Shown: positions 1 through 64,000 of the stretch, one piece after another | Layout of the letters: each line of letters starts with the position of its first letter | Numbering within the stretch: the first letter of the stretch is position 1 | Origin: Amorphochlora amoebiformis | Lineage: Eukaryota; Cercozoa; Chlorarachniophyceae | Direction: 5' to 3' | Length of the DNA stretch: 64,000 bases | Assembly: GCA_054601695.1 (NCBI GenBank) | Contig: BAAHQB010000144.1 | Coordinates: 422,280-486,279 of the forward strand | Made by a program: the position numbers and the translations under genes | The notes under the pieces: model-generated | What the model was told of the DNA's origin: nothing | The model's database searches: none | The model's input: the letters and a program-made list of their open reading frames with translations, nothing else

Positions 1-131
1 TATATATATATATATATGCACATATATTCCTAACCTTTCAACTGATTCACTTGAATATTCTAGTGACGCTAACCCTAAACCTAACCCTAACCCTAACCCT
101 AACTCAAACCCTAACCCTAACCCTAACCCAG

Positions 132-22940
<22,809 letters not shown>

Positions 22941-23738
22941 GAGGAAATAAGACAATTTTGCCTGACCAGATTCGACCATCTCCCCCCCTCTCTGTGTCCG
23001 ATATCTCATTTCTCTCCCTCTCTTTTTTCTCTCTTCTCCCTCTATCAATACGTATATTCTTCGAATATAATCGCACCTTTACATGTTGTATGCTGTGTGT
23101 ATATGCATCGCTCACTGTTGTAACTTGGGTGTTTTTAATAAGTATATACTTGAATATACATTAGTCGAGTACACGTAATAATACATATAGGTTATGACTT
23201 TTTTTGGGTATTCTAGCCATGTATGCCAACTAGATATGCGCGTATAACCATCTGTATTTTTCATTTTCGACCAAACGAACCAAGGCTGTTAACACAAGGA
23301 AGTGATGACAATGCTGTGTTGCGGAGACATAAGTAGTCGAAATGATAACTTTCTAGAAAAAAACTCGACCCTCTAATACTACGTCCACTAGACGTCTAAT
23401 GCTCGCGAGTCGTTAAAGTTCTAGAACTTTCTAGAACTTTCTAGAACTATTCGAAATTTAGTTATGTTAAAGCTAGAGGATCTTTCTCTCCACATATATA
23501 TATGCGGGTATGTATGGCCTGGGGTTTGGTTACTGTATGTACTCTTGGCACTATCACCTTAGTTTCGAAAATATCGATATTTTCTTGGAGTTTTTTAGGC
23601 GTTTCCGTGATTTTTTAGGCGTTTCCGTGATTATCATGCATGACTCTCTCAGTAGACTATATAAATTGTGATCATGATTACATATCGTATCAGATATATC
23701 CAGTGTATATGTATATTCTGATTATAATGTGCATGTGT

Positions 23739-23818
<80 letters not shown>

Positions 23819-25370
23819 TCAATATATTATACGTATATATATATATACATTATATATATATATATATGTATATGTATATGTGTACATACATATAAATATA
23901 TATATATATATATATATTATACATACATATATATATCTATCTAGACATACATATATATATGTGTATAGATATTATCTAGATTATACTAGTACTATAGTCT
24001 AGATAGTAGTAGTAGTTGTACTATATCTGGTGCATATACTTGATCTAGTTGATGCATTATGAACATCGGATTATATACTAGTCTAGTAGTATATACTCTA
24101 GATACTAGTATAGACATCTTGAATAAATCGATGTAATCTAGTAAACTCTTAGAAACTAGGTACCGTGATGATATATATAGTAGTATATACCAGAAATATA
24201 TATATAACAATATATATATATATATATTGTATGTAATGTATTTATGCATATATGTAAGATATATACGTTTACTACCAATGTAGATTATTGTTAATTACTT
24301 GTCAGTCAATAATTCAGTCATATTTACGTACTGAATAAACTAGTGAACTGTTGCCGCATGCATGCGTAACGTACGTACGTACGTACACGAACGTATCCAT
24401 AATGATGTGCATACCTGATATGTTCACTCTGCACAAGTGCTACACTAGTACAGGCCGCGGCGTCTTCTGTGTGGTACGTATGCGTACGTTTAGTACATTT
24501 TGCACGTAAGTTTACTTGAAATTACGAATACATATTCTACAATTACATATATGCGTACAATTATGGCGACTGTGTGCACACGATACACGTCATCTGTATC
24601 GTGCGCATGTGTACAATGCAGCAGAATTTTAGCACCCAAGTTCGCGTGTAGTACGTATGTGCGTACCGGGGCTTTATCAATGATTATATTTCCGAGGGCC
24701 GATAGGAAACAAACAATATAGCATTTGTAACTTGAGACTGAGTACGATATATACGCAAAAGCTTGTTGATTTTCCCATCTTCTATGCGCATGGATATTTA
24801 TGTTTTTAATATTGTATACCATACTGTTACTGCACCGAGCCTAGACGGTACAGTTTGTAGGTCTAGACGGTATACGTACGTACAATTCAAGTGTAGGTCT
24901 AAACGGTATGCGTACAGTTTGTACTACAAGTATGATCAATGCGTATGTTTCTAGTATACTGGTCATACGCACGCATACATACGTACGTACGCATTAGTGT
25001 AAGAAGATGTAAGCCTTGATGTTATCATAACTTCGCGATAAATACATGTTATTTATCTATTCACGATTCAAATACAGACTCAACGGACACATAGCGGCTC
25101 TATGTACGTCTAGTACGTATCCATATCGTCTCAATAATTTTATAACAAAAGAACTAGTTTTCGTTACCAACTTTCATTATCATGTATTCTCTAGATTCTC
25201 ATTCGACTTTCGAAAGCGGATATCAATAAAGTCTCTCTCCAAAGGTAGCTTGAAGATAGAAAAGTGAACGGTAAACACCCGAACATCCGGTCAGAGGCGG
25301 TCAGTGGCGGTCAGTGGCGGTCAATGGCGGTCAGTGGCGGTCAGTGGCGGTCAGTGGCGGTCCGTTTTGA
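22941..25370. other. intergenic region between convergent genes
   Basis: Follows the formin stop and precedes (on +) the stop of the - strand membrane-protein gene. From 23170 the sequence is much less TA-rich. It holds short direct repeats (TTCTAGAACTTTC three times near 23420-23450; GGCGTTTCCGTGATT twice near 23600), CTAG-rich stretches (23980-24130), ACGT-rich stretches (24370-24390, 24870-24990) and a repeated GTAGGTCTAGACGGTATACG-like motif (24850-24925). I see no exon with good splice signals. Confidence 0.6.
25291..25360. repeat. 10-bp minisatellite, seven perfect-register units
   Basis: TCAGTGGCGG repeated seven times with two single-base variants (TCAGAGGCGG, TCAATGGCGG). It lies 10 bp beyond the stop codon of the - strand gene ending at 25371, so it would fall in its 3' UTR. 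Confidence 0.95.
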
Positions 25371-31984
<6,614 letters not shown>

Positions 31985-32084
31985 CTGAAAACAACCAAAA
32001 AAAACACAATCCATTTTAGGCAAATCCATCAAAACTACATCGCTATTCCACTGTAGTAGCACTCTACTGTGACATCTCAGCGTG

Positions 32085-32155
32085 ACACCCAAATGTGACA
32101 CTCTAGCAGCGTGACACACCAGAGTGACATGTGACACTCCAGAGTGACATTGGTG
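32085..32155. repeat. short tandem repeat of GTGACAC/AGAGTGACAT motifs
   Basis: CAGCGTGACACCCAAATGTGACACTCTAG and similar strings repeat several times between the first exon seen of the - strand membrane-protein gene and the first exon seen of the + strand gene. This may be part of a shared upstream region, but no start codon consistent with either frame is visible here. Confidence 0.6.
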
Positions 32156-32168
32156 TTGGATAGATTAG

Positions 32169-37107
<4,939 letters not shown>

Positions 37108-38203
37108 GATGAGAGTGACGTAATGGAGATCGAGATGAATTTGACGAACCTGATCCCGATATATATAAGGTTGGCGAAATGGATATAAATAAGAGTATAT
37201 GAAAAAACAGGAATGCAAGTGAAGACTAATGTCATCTCCAATCTGGTATATGTACACCCAATCTTCAATCTTTAAATATAGCAGAGCGGGTAGCCTAGTC
37301 CTCAAGTTCCTAGAGCTAGAGCTATCCATGTGCATGCATGCATGCAAGTAACATAAGTACTAACATCGTGACCGTACTCACTCTAGTCACTATATTCAAT
37401 GATTACACTAGATATTCAATGTGTTCAACATATATATTCGTAGGCAAACAATTAATATACTTATGTAATACTACTAAGTTACTAGACTTAGCCTCATATA
37501 TATCTGCTGCATCTCAGTGATCGAGTGCATAGCATGATCTGATGATAGAACACTAGTGATATCTACACACCTGCAGCTACTGTCTAGTAATTACAGTATC
37601 TATATAGTATATTATTGTAGATATAATTGAGTATAATTAATAGTTAAACCTAGTAAACATATCCAACTTTTCTTCCTCATATGGATAATCACTAGATAAT
37701 CTAGACGATTATCGCATACTGAAATGAATACGTTTTTACTAGGTGTTAGCTTACTAAGTCGCCGGCATAAGCAGATATGAGAAAAGAGTGAATTATTTGT
37801 GATTTGAGTGCCAGCAACAGCCAATGGCATGAACCTGTAACAAACAGGTTTCATTCGTTTGTAATAGGTTACTACTAGCAACAGCCAATGGCATGGACCT
37901 GTAACCTAGGTAACAAACAGGTTACTTTTGCTGTGCTCATTCGTTGTAACAGGTTACTACTAGCAACAGCCAATGGCATGGACCTGTAACAAACAGGTTA
38001 CTTTTGCTGTGCTCATTCGTTTGTAACAGGTTACTTGCTATGTTCATCCACTTGTTACATGTTGCTTCACACCGCTCACTTATTCGATTAACTTCACACC
38101 TAGGTATACATACACATATATATGTATATGTATGTATATATGCATGTAAATATATATAATATATACCATTATATATACATATATATTATTTATACACACA
38201 CAC

Positions 38204-38247
<44 letters not shown>

Positions 38248-38316
38248 ATATGAATATACAATATTATTTTATACAATATAATATATATATATATTTATAC
38301 ATATAAACATTGTATA

Positions 38317-38371
<55 letters not shown>

Positions 38372-38446
38372 ATGTATGTATATATACATACACATATATT
38401 GATAGAGGGATGTTAAGGGCAGGCACAAGGGTAGAGTTAAGGTTAC
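37108..38446. other. region between convergent genes, with one possible coding patch
   Basis: Mostly AT-rich unique sequence to 37800. On the - strand, after AG at about 38104, a frame reads CEVNRISERCEATCNKW and stays open into the tandem repeat to the left, but its phase does not join the exon at 38447-38508. From 38110 it is TA arrays. Confidence 0.4.
37810..38035. repeat. three-copy tandem repeat with internal palindromes
   Basis: Units begin AGCAACAGCCAATGGCATGG at about 37813, 37877 and 37962 and contain CCTGTAACAAACAGGTTAC, whose CCTGT/ACAGG halves can pair. Unit length about 65-86 bp. Confidence 0.85.
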
Positions 38447-38611
38447 AGATAACCCTTTTTCAACTAATGCCTGAGTAAGGTGTGAGTGACAACAACGATC
38501 ATAGTCCTCTGCCGACAAAAAAAAAAATAAAATCTCACGGAAGAGAAGGATCCGGAGAAGGATGGAACGAAAAGAATAGGATAGGTAAGGATATATCATA
38601 TATAGCGCATG

Positions 38612-38643
<32 letters not shown>

Positions 38644-38744
38644 AATATATATATGTATATTATAAATATATATAGTGTATATACAATGTATATATACACA
38701 CATATATACATGTATATATATATATATATGTATATCTTCTATTA

Positions 38745-38785
<41 letters not shown>

Positions 38786-38838
38786 TATATGCATAGAACC
38801 ACACGCGATAGGCGTCTCTAGATTTCCGGATATATGTA

Positions 38839-38920
<82 letters not shown>

Positions 38921-39068
38921 TATGCATATAAGCTTAGAAGCACATGCGATAGGCATCTGTAGTTTTCTCAAAAGGTACCCATATATATATGTATATATAT
39001 ATATATATATATATGCATATAAGCTTAGAAGCACATGCGATAGGCATTTGTAGTTTTCCAAAAGGTAC

Positions 39069-39155
<87 letters not shown>

Positions 39156-39671
39156 TATAAGCTTAGAAGCACATGCGATAGGCATTTGTAGTTTTCCCAA
39201 AAGGTACGTACGTACCCATCCTCCGTCCACTATTTAGTCATAGATCTGGATTTAGGTACATATACAGATGTAAACCATATGGTATATGATTTAAAATATA
39301 TATATGCAAATCTACATATGTGTACATACGTAATATATATATATATATATATATGTATATTTTTATATATATATTATAATACAACATAAACACATATTCA
39401 TATACAAGTATGACTCTCTCTCTCTCTCTATATATATACATATATTTATATATGTACATACATTTGTTTGAGTATAAAATTTTATCCATACCTATATACA
39501 TATATATATATATAAATATTTAAATGTAAACATATATATTATACATACACATACATATGTATATGCAATGTTTTCTATATGCTACTTTATAGATGTTGAT
39601 TGATTACCCATAAGCTCCTCCAGAGCACGCAGCAGCGTGACAAGACAAGACGCCTCGATAGCCCTCCAGTC
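38447..39671 (-). CDS. unidentified - strand gene, three candidate internal exons
   Basis: Exons in gene order: 39608-39671 ([20 protein letters not shown] then M, phase 0-1), 38800-38817 (TPIAC, phase 1-1) and 38447-38508 ([20 protein letters not shown], phase 1-0). The last has an excellent acceptor (poly-T then GTCGGCAG). The small middle exon is the least sure; a longer relative of it at about 39160-39232 reads [20 protein letters not shown]. Neither end of the gene was found and no family is recognised. The first exon looks helical and amphipathic. Confidence 0.45.
38800..39232 (-). repeat. four tandem copies of an exon-like fragment in TA arrays
   Basis: Copies near 38800, 38935, 39022 and 39160 share (on -) CTATCGCATGTGCTTCTAAG preceded by AAACTACARATGC and, in three of them, GGGTACCTTTTG. 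The 39160 copy has extra upstream sequence; the 38800 copy is the most diverged and is the only one with a GT donor directly after TGTG. Confidence 0.8.
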
Positions 39672-39764
39672 CTACCAATACAAATTCAAACATACTTTCA
39701 AATTCATATTATAGCTCTATATGTGCATACGTCATATATATATATTGGATGTATACATAATACC

Positions 39765-39900
<136 letters not shown>

Positions 39901-40068
39901 TAATTTTATATATATATATATTATATATATATATTTATATATATTATATATATATATATATATATATGGTATATATAAAAACATCTATGTATATGCACAT
40001 AAAATATGTATAGATATGCACATGTATACACATACATATGTATTATACATATAATATATATTATATAA

Positions 40069-40117
<49 letters not shown>

Positions 40118-40215
40118 GATGTTTAAAATATTCATGTACACAAACGTAAATATGCATATATTCATATATATATAAATAAATATATATATATATATATATG
40201 TGTGTATGTATATAT

Positions 40216-40256
<41 letters not shown>

Positions 40257-40300
40257 GTATATGTGTATACATTTACATACACATACGTATGCATTGTTAT

Positions 40301-40403
40301 ATGAAAGTTGTAAAGCCAAGCGTATTCCCACTTTTAAAGGGTGTTATGAACGGAATCGATTCTGCCGCTATTGCAATGGGACAGCTTGTAATATGTTCAT
40401 GAA

Positions 40404-40449
<46 letters not shown>

Positions 40450-40491
40450 TGTGTGTGTGTGTGTGTGTGTTGGTATGTGTGTGTGTATATG

Positions 40492-40545
<54 letters not shown>

Positions 40546-40916
40546 ATATATATATATGTATATACATTTATATGATTAAAAATCTACCTTTGTTATGAGT
40601 GGGCGCACGGTAAGGGTCAGCCTCCGCGAATAGGTAGGCTTCCATTACCCTCTCAGCGATTACCTCTGATTACGGTAGGGTAAGGATTGGGGTTAGCGTT
40701 AAGGTTAAAATCTGTTTTAGGGTTGGCGTGTTCGGTTATGTTAGGTTAGGATGCAGGATCTGTGTAGGTATATACATACCAAGTGTACGTATATGGTGTA
40801 AAAAGTATGATTATACATATTTGTATAAATCTATGTTAGATGATATACCTCCTTCGACCCCCTTCCATGTTAAGGCCTCAAATGGAATCTTAAAAGCTGC
40901 CGCAGATCGGCGCTAG
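40301..40916 (+). CDS. possible small protein, two exons
   Basis: ATG at 40301 (or 40289 in the same frame) opens MKVVKPSVFPLLKGVMNGID then SAAIAMGQL, ending at 40387 before donor GTAATA. Exon 2, 40875-40916, after a pyrimidine-rich stretch, reads ASNGILKAAADRR then TAG in the matching phase. Product 42 residues if it starts at 40301. The start may instead be an internal exon (AG at 40314-40315). Composition is natural for protein, but the family is unknown. Confidence 0.4.
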
Positions 40917-41262
40917 GGTTACGGTTAGGGATAGGGTTAGTATGGTTACTTTGAAACTGGCATAGGCTTTCTTCTCCCTTTATTGTCTTTCACCTAAACA
41001 CATCCATACCTACCCAACCCTCAGGGTTACGCCGCTTATGATTAACTTAGGGCTAGGGCGTGGGTTAGTTTTCCCCCCATTTTCGCTTTTCACAGGCGAA
41101 AAAATAAGCAGGAATAAAAAGACCCGTACAAGCTCGTACATCGATATACGTCGGTGAGTCACATGGTTCTCCTTGAGTAGGCGCACTCAATATGTGCCTA
41201 ATACACACATATACACATAATTTCATGCACTAAAAATATTAAGGCTCCGATCCCTAACATAC

Positions 41263-41394
41263 TTCTGAAACCATTACACGATACACCAGGCGACGCATCG
41301 CTGTTGACGATGTCCATCCGTCTGTCCGTTGTGTCACACGTGTTAAGTCTCTGCATGATTCCCCTCCAAATCAAACTCTCTCTCGGTAATAGTC

Positions 41395-41447
<53 letters not shown>

Positions 41448-41652
41448 ATATTGCATAGTGTATATCTTGCCGCATGATCCACGGAGTGTACGCCTGGACA
41501 GGTTGGGCAGGTCAGAAGTTGGTACGCTCCCGATATCACATTCTCCATTACCTCAGCTTTAGAATCGGGTCCTTCTCCTTTCCCGAGACCTTCGGTTTCC
41601 TGCTCACAGATGCCTCCTGAACGGATCGGCCGGGTCGTTGTTTTGGCGCCAT
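41263..41652 (-). CDS. 5' exons of an unidentified - strand gene
   Basis: Start ATG at 41652-41650 gives MAPKQRPGRSVQEASVSRKP and then KVSGKEKDPILKL up to donor GTAATG (exon 41552-41652, phase 2). A following exon 41263-41348 in matching phase reads LNTCDTTDRRMDIVNSDASP and then GVSCNGFR to donor GTATGT. The basic, Ser/Pro-rich N-terminus is typical of disordered regions. No family is recognised and the 3' end was not found. Confidence 0.45.
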
Positions 41653-41764
41653 GAGCACCAGCGATGTGCGTTCTCTGCAACACTATGAGATGACCTCAGA
41701 GGAACTAAGAAAAAAGTCGTGCTATTTACCGTATATGGGAATATCACCCACTTATTCTTAGTTT

Positions 41765-42191
41765 ATGCAGTCCGAGGCGTTGATCACAGAGATCAAGAGG
41801 CTCAACGACCCACCCCGACATCGTAATGAGTATGGGACAGTCCGACACTCATTGTCAGGACACTACACACACATACTCGCGTGGCCAAAAATCAGGGTAG
41901 AAACCCCCGTGTAAACGTTCACATCGGGGGTTCTGTCGCTCTCTCCTTGCATCGATGTATGCTTGCCCTTCCGCTGATACGCCATGGACACCTAACATTT
42001 CGGCGAGAATCCTCTCCCCCCAACACCCCCCATGTCGACACGGGTCACACGTGTCTCCTGATTGTAAGGTAATTGTGCGTAATTTACCGAGTCTCTACGT
42101 TTCTTTCGTACAGTGTTCGAAACGGTATAAAGATCTTTTGACCTCTATAGACAAGCGTCCTTTTGTTAGGGCGCAGCGAGGGGGGTACTGA
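41765..42191 (+). CDS. small + strand gene, divergent from the previous one; outer end duplicated in the inverted repeat
   Basis: ATG at 41765 opens MQSEALITEIKRLNDPPRHR then NEYGTVRHSLSGHYTHILAW and PKIR, to a GTAGAA donor after 41896. A terminal exon after TTTCTTTCGTACAG reads CSKRYKDLLTSIDKRPFV and RAQRGGY then TGA at 42189-42191. The segment before that intron (about 42006-42073) is open, but its acceptor is unclear. An alternative start is ATG at 41651 (MSTSD) with donor GTGCGT spliced to AG before TCCGAGGCG. The terminal exon has a decayed partner in the right arm. Confidence 0.45.
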
Positions 42192-42577
42192 CACGGCAGC
42201 CGATAATTTGCGATAAATAAGTTACCCCTCGCCGGAGCGGGGAACCAGCTTCAGATAACTACATCCGCGTCCCATCCCATTCGTTAGGTAACTCTGATTC
42301 TTCTGTATGAGGCGAAACCAAAAGTTTTGTGCCCTTTTCTGCAGTATTTTTCTCTTTTAGCAGACTTCCGAAGGTTGTGTAACAAATCTCACGACCGACA
42401 TTGCTCACGTTCTGGTCGTTTGAACGAATACATGGGACTTCACAGTCCGTGAAGTCATATTTGTGAACACGTGTGCAACCTCAATATCCTACTTGGACGG
42501 TGATCATGCTCCGGTCCTTGCCCTCATGTTATTTTGGTCCCCAGGTTAAACATCCGGCAGCCAGTGGAGTACCAAGC
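42192..42577 (+). promoter_or_regulatory. upstream region of the zinc-finger/LRR gene with a conserved hairpin
   Basis: Non-repetitive sequence preceding ATG 42578. It contains an inverted repeat with GACTTCAC and GTGAAGTC arms and a 5-base loop at 42436-42456, kept in the right arm at 63221-63241. Nearby CACGTGT/CACACGTG-type strings are also kept. Parts of the region differ between the arms (insertions near 42230-42300), so this is a candidate regulatory and 5' UTR segment only. Confidence 0.45.
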
Positions 42578-51879
<9,302 letters not shown>

Positions 51880-51916
51880 CTCCCTAAAAATCCATTTATG
51901 TTTTTTCAACGCTCAA

Positions 51917-51925
<9 letters not shown>

Positions 51926-51960
<35 letters not shown>

Positions 51961-51995
51961 ATTTATATACATACATTTATCATATATATATACAG

Positions 51996-52027
<32 letters not shown>

Positions 52028-52580
52028 CCATACTCTAATATACATACACATATGCACGCACATATTTAATGCACAGAGAGAGAGAGATAGAGAGAGAGAG
52101 ATAAGCAAAGAGAGAGGGAGAGACATAAGGAAAACAAGAAAGGAGTGTCCCAAAGAGAGAGATTGATAGTGAGGAACAGATAAATGAGTGTATACAATAT
52201 GTGTACATATGCATGCACATACACATATGTGTATACATGCACATACATACACACATATAAATATTCATATACACATGAAAATATATATAAGTGCATACAT
52301 ATATACATAGATAGATGCATATGTATACGCATACATATATGTATGCAAGTATGAGACACAGAGAGAGCTTGAGAGATAGGTGGGAAAAGCGAAATAGGAC
52401 CGAGACAACGAGGAAGAAAAACAACATATTGCATACATATGCATATACATATGCATACACGTACATAGATTTACATAAATATTATGTATTTGCATACATA
52501 TACATATAGATACTAATACATGTACATATACACACATATAATGAGATAAAATAAATTAATAGTTATAAAAATATGTGCAT

Positions 52581-52644
<64 letters not shown>

Positions 52645-52851
52645 TTATATACATATCATGACACATATATATTTATATATGCATACATCTGCATACATAT
52701 ATACACATAACTATAAATATATATGTAATATATCATAAAAGACAGTGTGAATACCGTTAGATCTTTGGAAAATAAACAAGCTGCAACGCCTCCCTGTGGG
52801 ACTCTTTCAAACACTCAGGTATACAAACACACAAAATATATATACATTTAA

Positions 52852-52942
<91 letters not shown>

Positions 52943-53179
52943 TATGTGTGTGTATATATCATAGTCGGCCCTGTTTCCTAATACTCTCTTATACATCCTC
53001 TAAGCAAATATGTATGTACAGACACATATGTGCACGAACATATGTATATGTATGAATATGTATGTGTATATGTGTGTGTATATGTATGTGTGTGTGGGCG
53101 TACATGTGTATATATACGGAATATATTCATATGTGTGTGTATATTAAATATGTGCGTGTATATGTGTATGCATATTAGA

Positions 53180-53271
<92 letters not shown>

Positions 53272-53324
53272 TAGATAAATGTATAATATATACATATATG
53301 ATAAATGTATATATATATATTAAT

Positions 53325-53359
<35 letters not shown>
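51926..53359. other. spacer of the inverted repeat
   Basis: TA arrays, a GA-rich patch (52075-52170), ATGCATAC/ATACACAT-rich low-complexity DNA and about 75 bp of GC-balanced sequence at 52740-52815. The patch on - reads CLKESHREALQLVYFPKI then TAA after an AG at 52814-52815, so it could be the last exon of a - strand gene. It is not present in the arms. Confidence 0.5.
52757..52813 (-). pseudogene. isolated possible terminal exon in the spacer
   Basis: Nineteen codons ending in TAA, phase 0, preceded by CCTGAG. Natural amino-acid composition but no partner exon found. It could be a remnant of the ancestral 3' end of the LRR gene, which now stops abruptly in both arms. Confidence 0.3.
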
Positions 53360-53364
<5 letters not shown>

Positions 53365-53401
53365 TGGAGCGTTGAAAATACATAAATGGATTTTTAGGGA
53401 G

Positions 53402-63098
<9,697 letters not shown>

Positions 63099-63557
63099 GT
63101 TTGGTACTCCACTGGCTGCCGGAAGTTTTAACCTGGGGACCAAAATTACATGAGGGCAAGGACCGGAGCATGATCACCGCCCAAGTAGGATATTGAGGTT
63201 GCACACGTGTTCACAAATTTGACTTCACGGACTGTGAAGTCCCATGTATTCGTTCAAACGACCAGAACGTGTGTAATGTCGGTCATGAGATTTGCTACAC
63301 AACCTTCGGAAGTCTGCAAAAGGAGGAAAATACTGCAGAAAAGGGCACAAAACCTATCGTGTCGCTTCATATAGAAGAATTAGAGTTATCTAACGAATCG
63401 GATGGGACGCGGATGTATTTATCTGAAGCTGCTTCCCCGCTGAGTCCGGGTCGGGGGTCACTCGAGTTATGCGCTTCGGACGTGCGACCTTTTCTGAAAT
63501 TGAAACATTAAATTTCGCTGTTTCGATTATATGGCGAAATTACTTATTTATCGCAAA

Positions 63558-63627
63558 TTATCGGCTGCAGTGCCTAATGAAAGGAGGTTTGTCTATACAG
63601 GTCATAAGATCTTTGTGCCGTTTCGGT
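63558..63627 (-). pseudogene. decayed copy of the terminal exon at about 42119-42191
   Basis: On - it reads KRHKDLMTCIDKPPFIRHCS then a stop, against KRYKDLLTSIDKRPFVRAQR in the left-side gene. The acceptor is lost and the C-terminus altered by a deletion. It shows that the duplication included the end of the neighbouring gene. Confidence 0.6.
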
Positions 63628-63675
63628 CGTGGTCGCGCATAATTAATTTACACAATTAACGTTGTACCGGGATTC

Positions 63676-64000
63676 CCGGGGATCACCTATTGAAACTGTC
63701 CAAGATTCCTGTCCAACTTAAGCGGGGGTTTGTCCATTCGAACTTTTAACCCGTTTGTACCGGGGAATTTCGGCATTCCCGGTCGATTAATTTTATTAAG
63801 GCCATTTTGCCTAGAATCCACATTACGTACTCTCCCGCGATTTTAATATTTCAGTTATTTAGTTTAGATATCTTGATATTCTATTATAGATATCTGTAAA
63901 ATGGAATAGAGGTCATTTTATAACCTTTAACCGCCTTACTACAGTTACCTCCCTTGTTGATGTGACACACCCGTGTGTCATATTTCGGCGCCAAACCCAA
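63676..64000. other. non-homologous flank beyond the right arm
   Basis: GC-balanced sequence with CCGGGATTCCCGGGGATC and GGGGAATTTCGGCATTCCCGG strings and a palindrome GACACAC-CC-GTGTGTC at 63963-63980, followed by GGCGCC. No open exon chain is seen. It could be the edge of a repeat or retroelement, but this is not shown. Confidence 0.35.

Noticed and set aside
37285-37330. Possible tRNA (GCGGGTAGCCTAGTCC region)
   Set aside because: No convincing B box or cloverleaf; only a loose A-box resemblance.
63269-63511. 80-codon ORF on + in the right arm upstream region
   Set aside because: No ATG near its start, not preserved in the left arm, and it overlaps the conserved upstream segment of the - strand gene.

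Overview
This is eukaryotic nuclear DNA, most likely from a protist or other small eukaryote with TTAGGG-type telomere repeats. Coding exons are tiny (often 24-100 nt) and GC-balanced. They are separated by long introns made of (TA)n arrays, CT/GA tracts and interstitial CCCTAA/TTAGGG arrays. Most long ORFs visible in the window are translations of TA, CT or CCCTAA repeats and are not genes. I rebuilt genes by hand from open, GC-balanced segments bounded by AG and GT whose phases agree from exon to exon. The species cannot be named from the sequence.

Layout. (1) About 130-22,940, + strand: the C-terminal part of a formin, with twelve proline-rich FH1 micro-exons, a 390-codon FH2 region in 23 exons, and a basic tail. 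(2) 22,941-25,370: intergenic DNA between convergent genes. (3) 25,371-31,984, - strand: eleven exons of an unidentified multi-pass membrane protein, including two tandem alternative 38-nt exons. (4) 32,169-37,107, + strand: four exons giving the acidic C-terminus of an unidentified protein. (5) 38,447-39,671, - strand: exons of an unidentified gene. (6) 40,301-40,916, + strand: two exons of a possible small protein. (7) 41,263-41,652 (-) and 41,765-42,191 (+): two divergent small genes whose starts lie about 110 bp apart or closer. (8) 42,075-63,675: a very large inverted repeat. Each arm is about 10 kb and the spacer about 1.4 kb. Each arm carries one copy of the same 20-exon gene, which encodes a zinc-finger-like, leucine-rich-repeat protein. 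The left copy is fully open (794 codons plus stop). The right copy keeps every splice site but has a one-base homopolymer difference that shifts the frame.

Three themes recur. Telomere-like repeats supply intron 3' ends: CTAAC resembles a branch point, and a single change makes CCCTAG or CCCAG, which reads as an acceptor. Exon fragments have been tandemly copied into neighbouring introns many times. tRNA-headed SINE-like elements with ATTGTTA/TAACAAT ends sit inside TA arrays; two of them occur at matching places in both arms of the inverted repeat, so they predate the duplication.

The exon models are manual. Phase closure (exon lengths summing to multiples of three) supports the formin, the membrane protein and the inverted-repeat gene strongly, and the small genes less so.
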